Source: Planctomycetota bacterium
GTDB lineage: Bacteria > Planctomycetota > Phycisphaerae > UBA1845
Length of the DNA stretch: 6,306 nt
Assembly: GCA_022561255.1 (NCBI GenBank)
Contig: JADFRO010000187.1
Span: 1-6,306 of the forward strand
Direction: 5' to 3'
Program-made: the position numbers and the translations under genes
Part shown: positions 5,954-6,306 of the stretch, piece after piece
Position numbering within the stretch: position 1 is the stretch's first letter
How the letters are laid out: every line of letters starts with the position of its first letter
The notes under the pieces: model-generated
Told to the model about the DNA's origin: nothing
Databases searched by the model: none
What the model saw: only the letters and a program-made list of their open reading frames with translations

Positions 5954-6112
5954 TTAGCGATGTCTACCGCGCATGGCTCGGTCCATTTCTCGTTTGTGCT
6001 CGCGTTTCTTGATGGCCTGACGCTTGTCGCCCCGCGTCTTGCCGCGGGCCAGACCGATGGTCACTTTCGCCAATCCCCGATCGTTGAAATATCGCTCGCG
6101 ACCTAGGTCTCG
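5954..6112 (-). pseudogene. smpB: C-terminal fragment of SmpB (tmRNA-binding protein), truncated
   Basis: On the minus strand a 52-codon frame ends at TAA (5954-5956). From about 6091 it reads YFNDRGLAKVTIGLARGK, then TRGDKRQAIKKREHKRE and a basic end RGRHR. These are the characteristic last third of SmpB: the YFN.RG.AKV strand, GLARGK, DKR..IK.R and the basic tail that enters the ribosome decoding centre during trans-translation. Upstream of YFN the similarity stops, and an in-frame TAA lies at 6113-6115. None of the three minus frames up to 6306 shows the rest of SmpB (the TLVPL segment, HKREI or the N-terminal RNA-binding barrel). Full-length SmpB is around 150-160 residues, so two thirds are missing. 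The retained part shows little decay, so the truncation looks recent or this end is kept. No start codon with a ribosome binding site is evident. A sequencing or assembly break is an alternative, though a single frameshift does not explain it. Confidence 0.8.
6097..6112. repeat. Near-palindrome at the smpB fragment boundary
   Basis: GACCTAGGTC (6100-6109) is a perfect 10-base palindrome. It extends to 6097-6112 with one mismatched pair. It sits a few bases upstream of where SmpB similarity ends and next to the in-frame stop at 6113-6115. It could be a junction scar, a binding site or chance. Confidence 0.45.
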
Positions 6113-6165
6113 TTATCGAGCCGGAGAAACGGGAGAACAACTTTGGCCGAATGCTCGGTTCACAA

Positions 6166-6194
6166 TTGATTCCAGTCCGGGAGGCAGGTATACT
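6166..6194 (+). promoter_or_regulatory. Candidate sigma70-type promoter for the right-edge gene
   Basis: TTGATT (6166-6171, 4 of 6) and TATACT (6189-6194, 5 of 6) are spaced by 17 bases. This is the best promoter match in the window. Transcription would begin near 6201, about 38 bases before the ATG at 6239. Confidence 0.5.
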
Positions 6195-6238
6195 CGAGCG
6201 TTGCGTTTATTCCTCGCTTCTTGCGGTTGGGGAACGGC

Positions 6239-6306
6239 ATGACTCGGACACGCGTCCCGCTCGCTTTCATCCTCTGCATGTTCGCTGTCCCATCGGCCCG
6301 GGCCGG
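6239..6306 (+). CDS. Start of an exported protein, signal peptide only (partial)
   Basis: ATG at 6239 opens a frame that stays open to the right edge, 22 complete codons. GGGGAA (6229-6234) lies 5 bases upstream. The residues MTRTR, then PLAFILCMFAV and PSARA|G form a short classical signal peptide with a likely cleavage site after ARA. Only the leader is visible, so the mature protein cannot be identified. The promoter candidate at 6166-6194 supports it. The opposite strand is also open here but shows no recognisable protein. Confidence 0.6.
   Translation, partial: MTRTRVPLAFILCMFAVPSARA

Noticed and set aside
5869..6012. Plus-strand 47-codon frame with GAGG 7 bases upstream and a hydrophobic middle
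   Set aside because: It overlaps the much more convincing SmpB fragment on the other strand and the hairpin loop; no family signal.
6024..6242. Plus-strand 72-codon frame before the right-edge gene
   Set aside because: It is antisense to the SmpB fragment at its start, runs through the best promoter candidate and has no domain.
1..6306. CRISPR array, tRNA, rRNA, transposase or integrase
   Set aside because: No regularly spaced identical DNA repeats, RNA gene signature or recombinase motif was found on either strand.

Overview
The window reads as part of a GC-rich bacterial chromosome, most likely from the Planctomycetota (Phycisphaerae-like). Three things suggest this. One protein ends in an IPTL-CTERM-like sorting tail (IPAASTWG, hydrophobic stretch, KRR). 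Another ends in a degenerate dockerin/EF-hand tail closing in GP, a form common in that phylum. Most of the genes encode exported repeat proteins. The assignment rests on recalled family features, not on a search.

Layout, left to right. Positions 1-400 (minus strand, running off the left edge) hold the N-terminal part of a Cys/His-rich lipoprotein with two copies of an unusual repeat. Positions 578-2053 (minus) hold a complete NAD-type aldehyde dehydrogenase, the only clearly cytoplasmic metabolic enzyme. A 300-base divergent intergenic region (2054-2353) carries back-to-back candidate promoters and a leader hairpin. Three exported repeat proteins follow on the plus strand: a six-repeat, 36-cysteine protein (2354-3343); a six-bladed YWTD-like propeller with an IPTL-CTERM-like anchor (3378-4370); and an FG-GAP propeller with a dockerin-like tail (4471-5847). 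The first two are 34 bases apart and are probably co-transcribed. The third has its own candidate promoter. A long GC-rich hairpin starts at the stop codon of the third gene.

The right-hand intergenic region holds an isolated C-terminal fragment of smpB on the minus strand (5954 to about 6091). It is cut off upstream by an in-frame stop and a near-palindrome, with no N-terminal part visible. A good candidate promoter then leads to the signal peptide of a further exported protein that runs off the right edge (from 6239).

Functionally, all but the dehydrogenase and the smpB remnant look like envelope or extracellular proteins built from repeats. The strongest candidate for something undescribed is the 36-cysteine protein, whose six repeats have a mirror-symmetric spacing (C-x3-C-x10-C-x9-C-x10-C-x3/4-C) that suggests disulfide-laddered helical hairpins. 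The Cys/His repeat lipoprotein at the left edge is the second. I see no CRISPR array, tRNA, rRNA or transposase.
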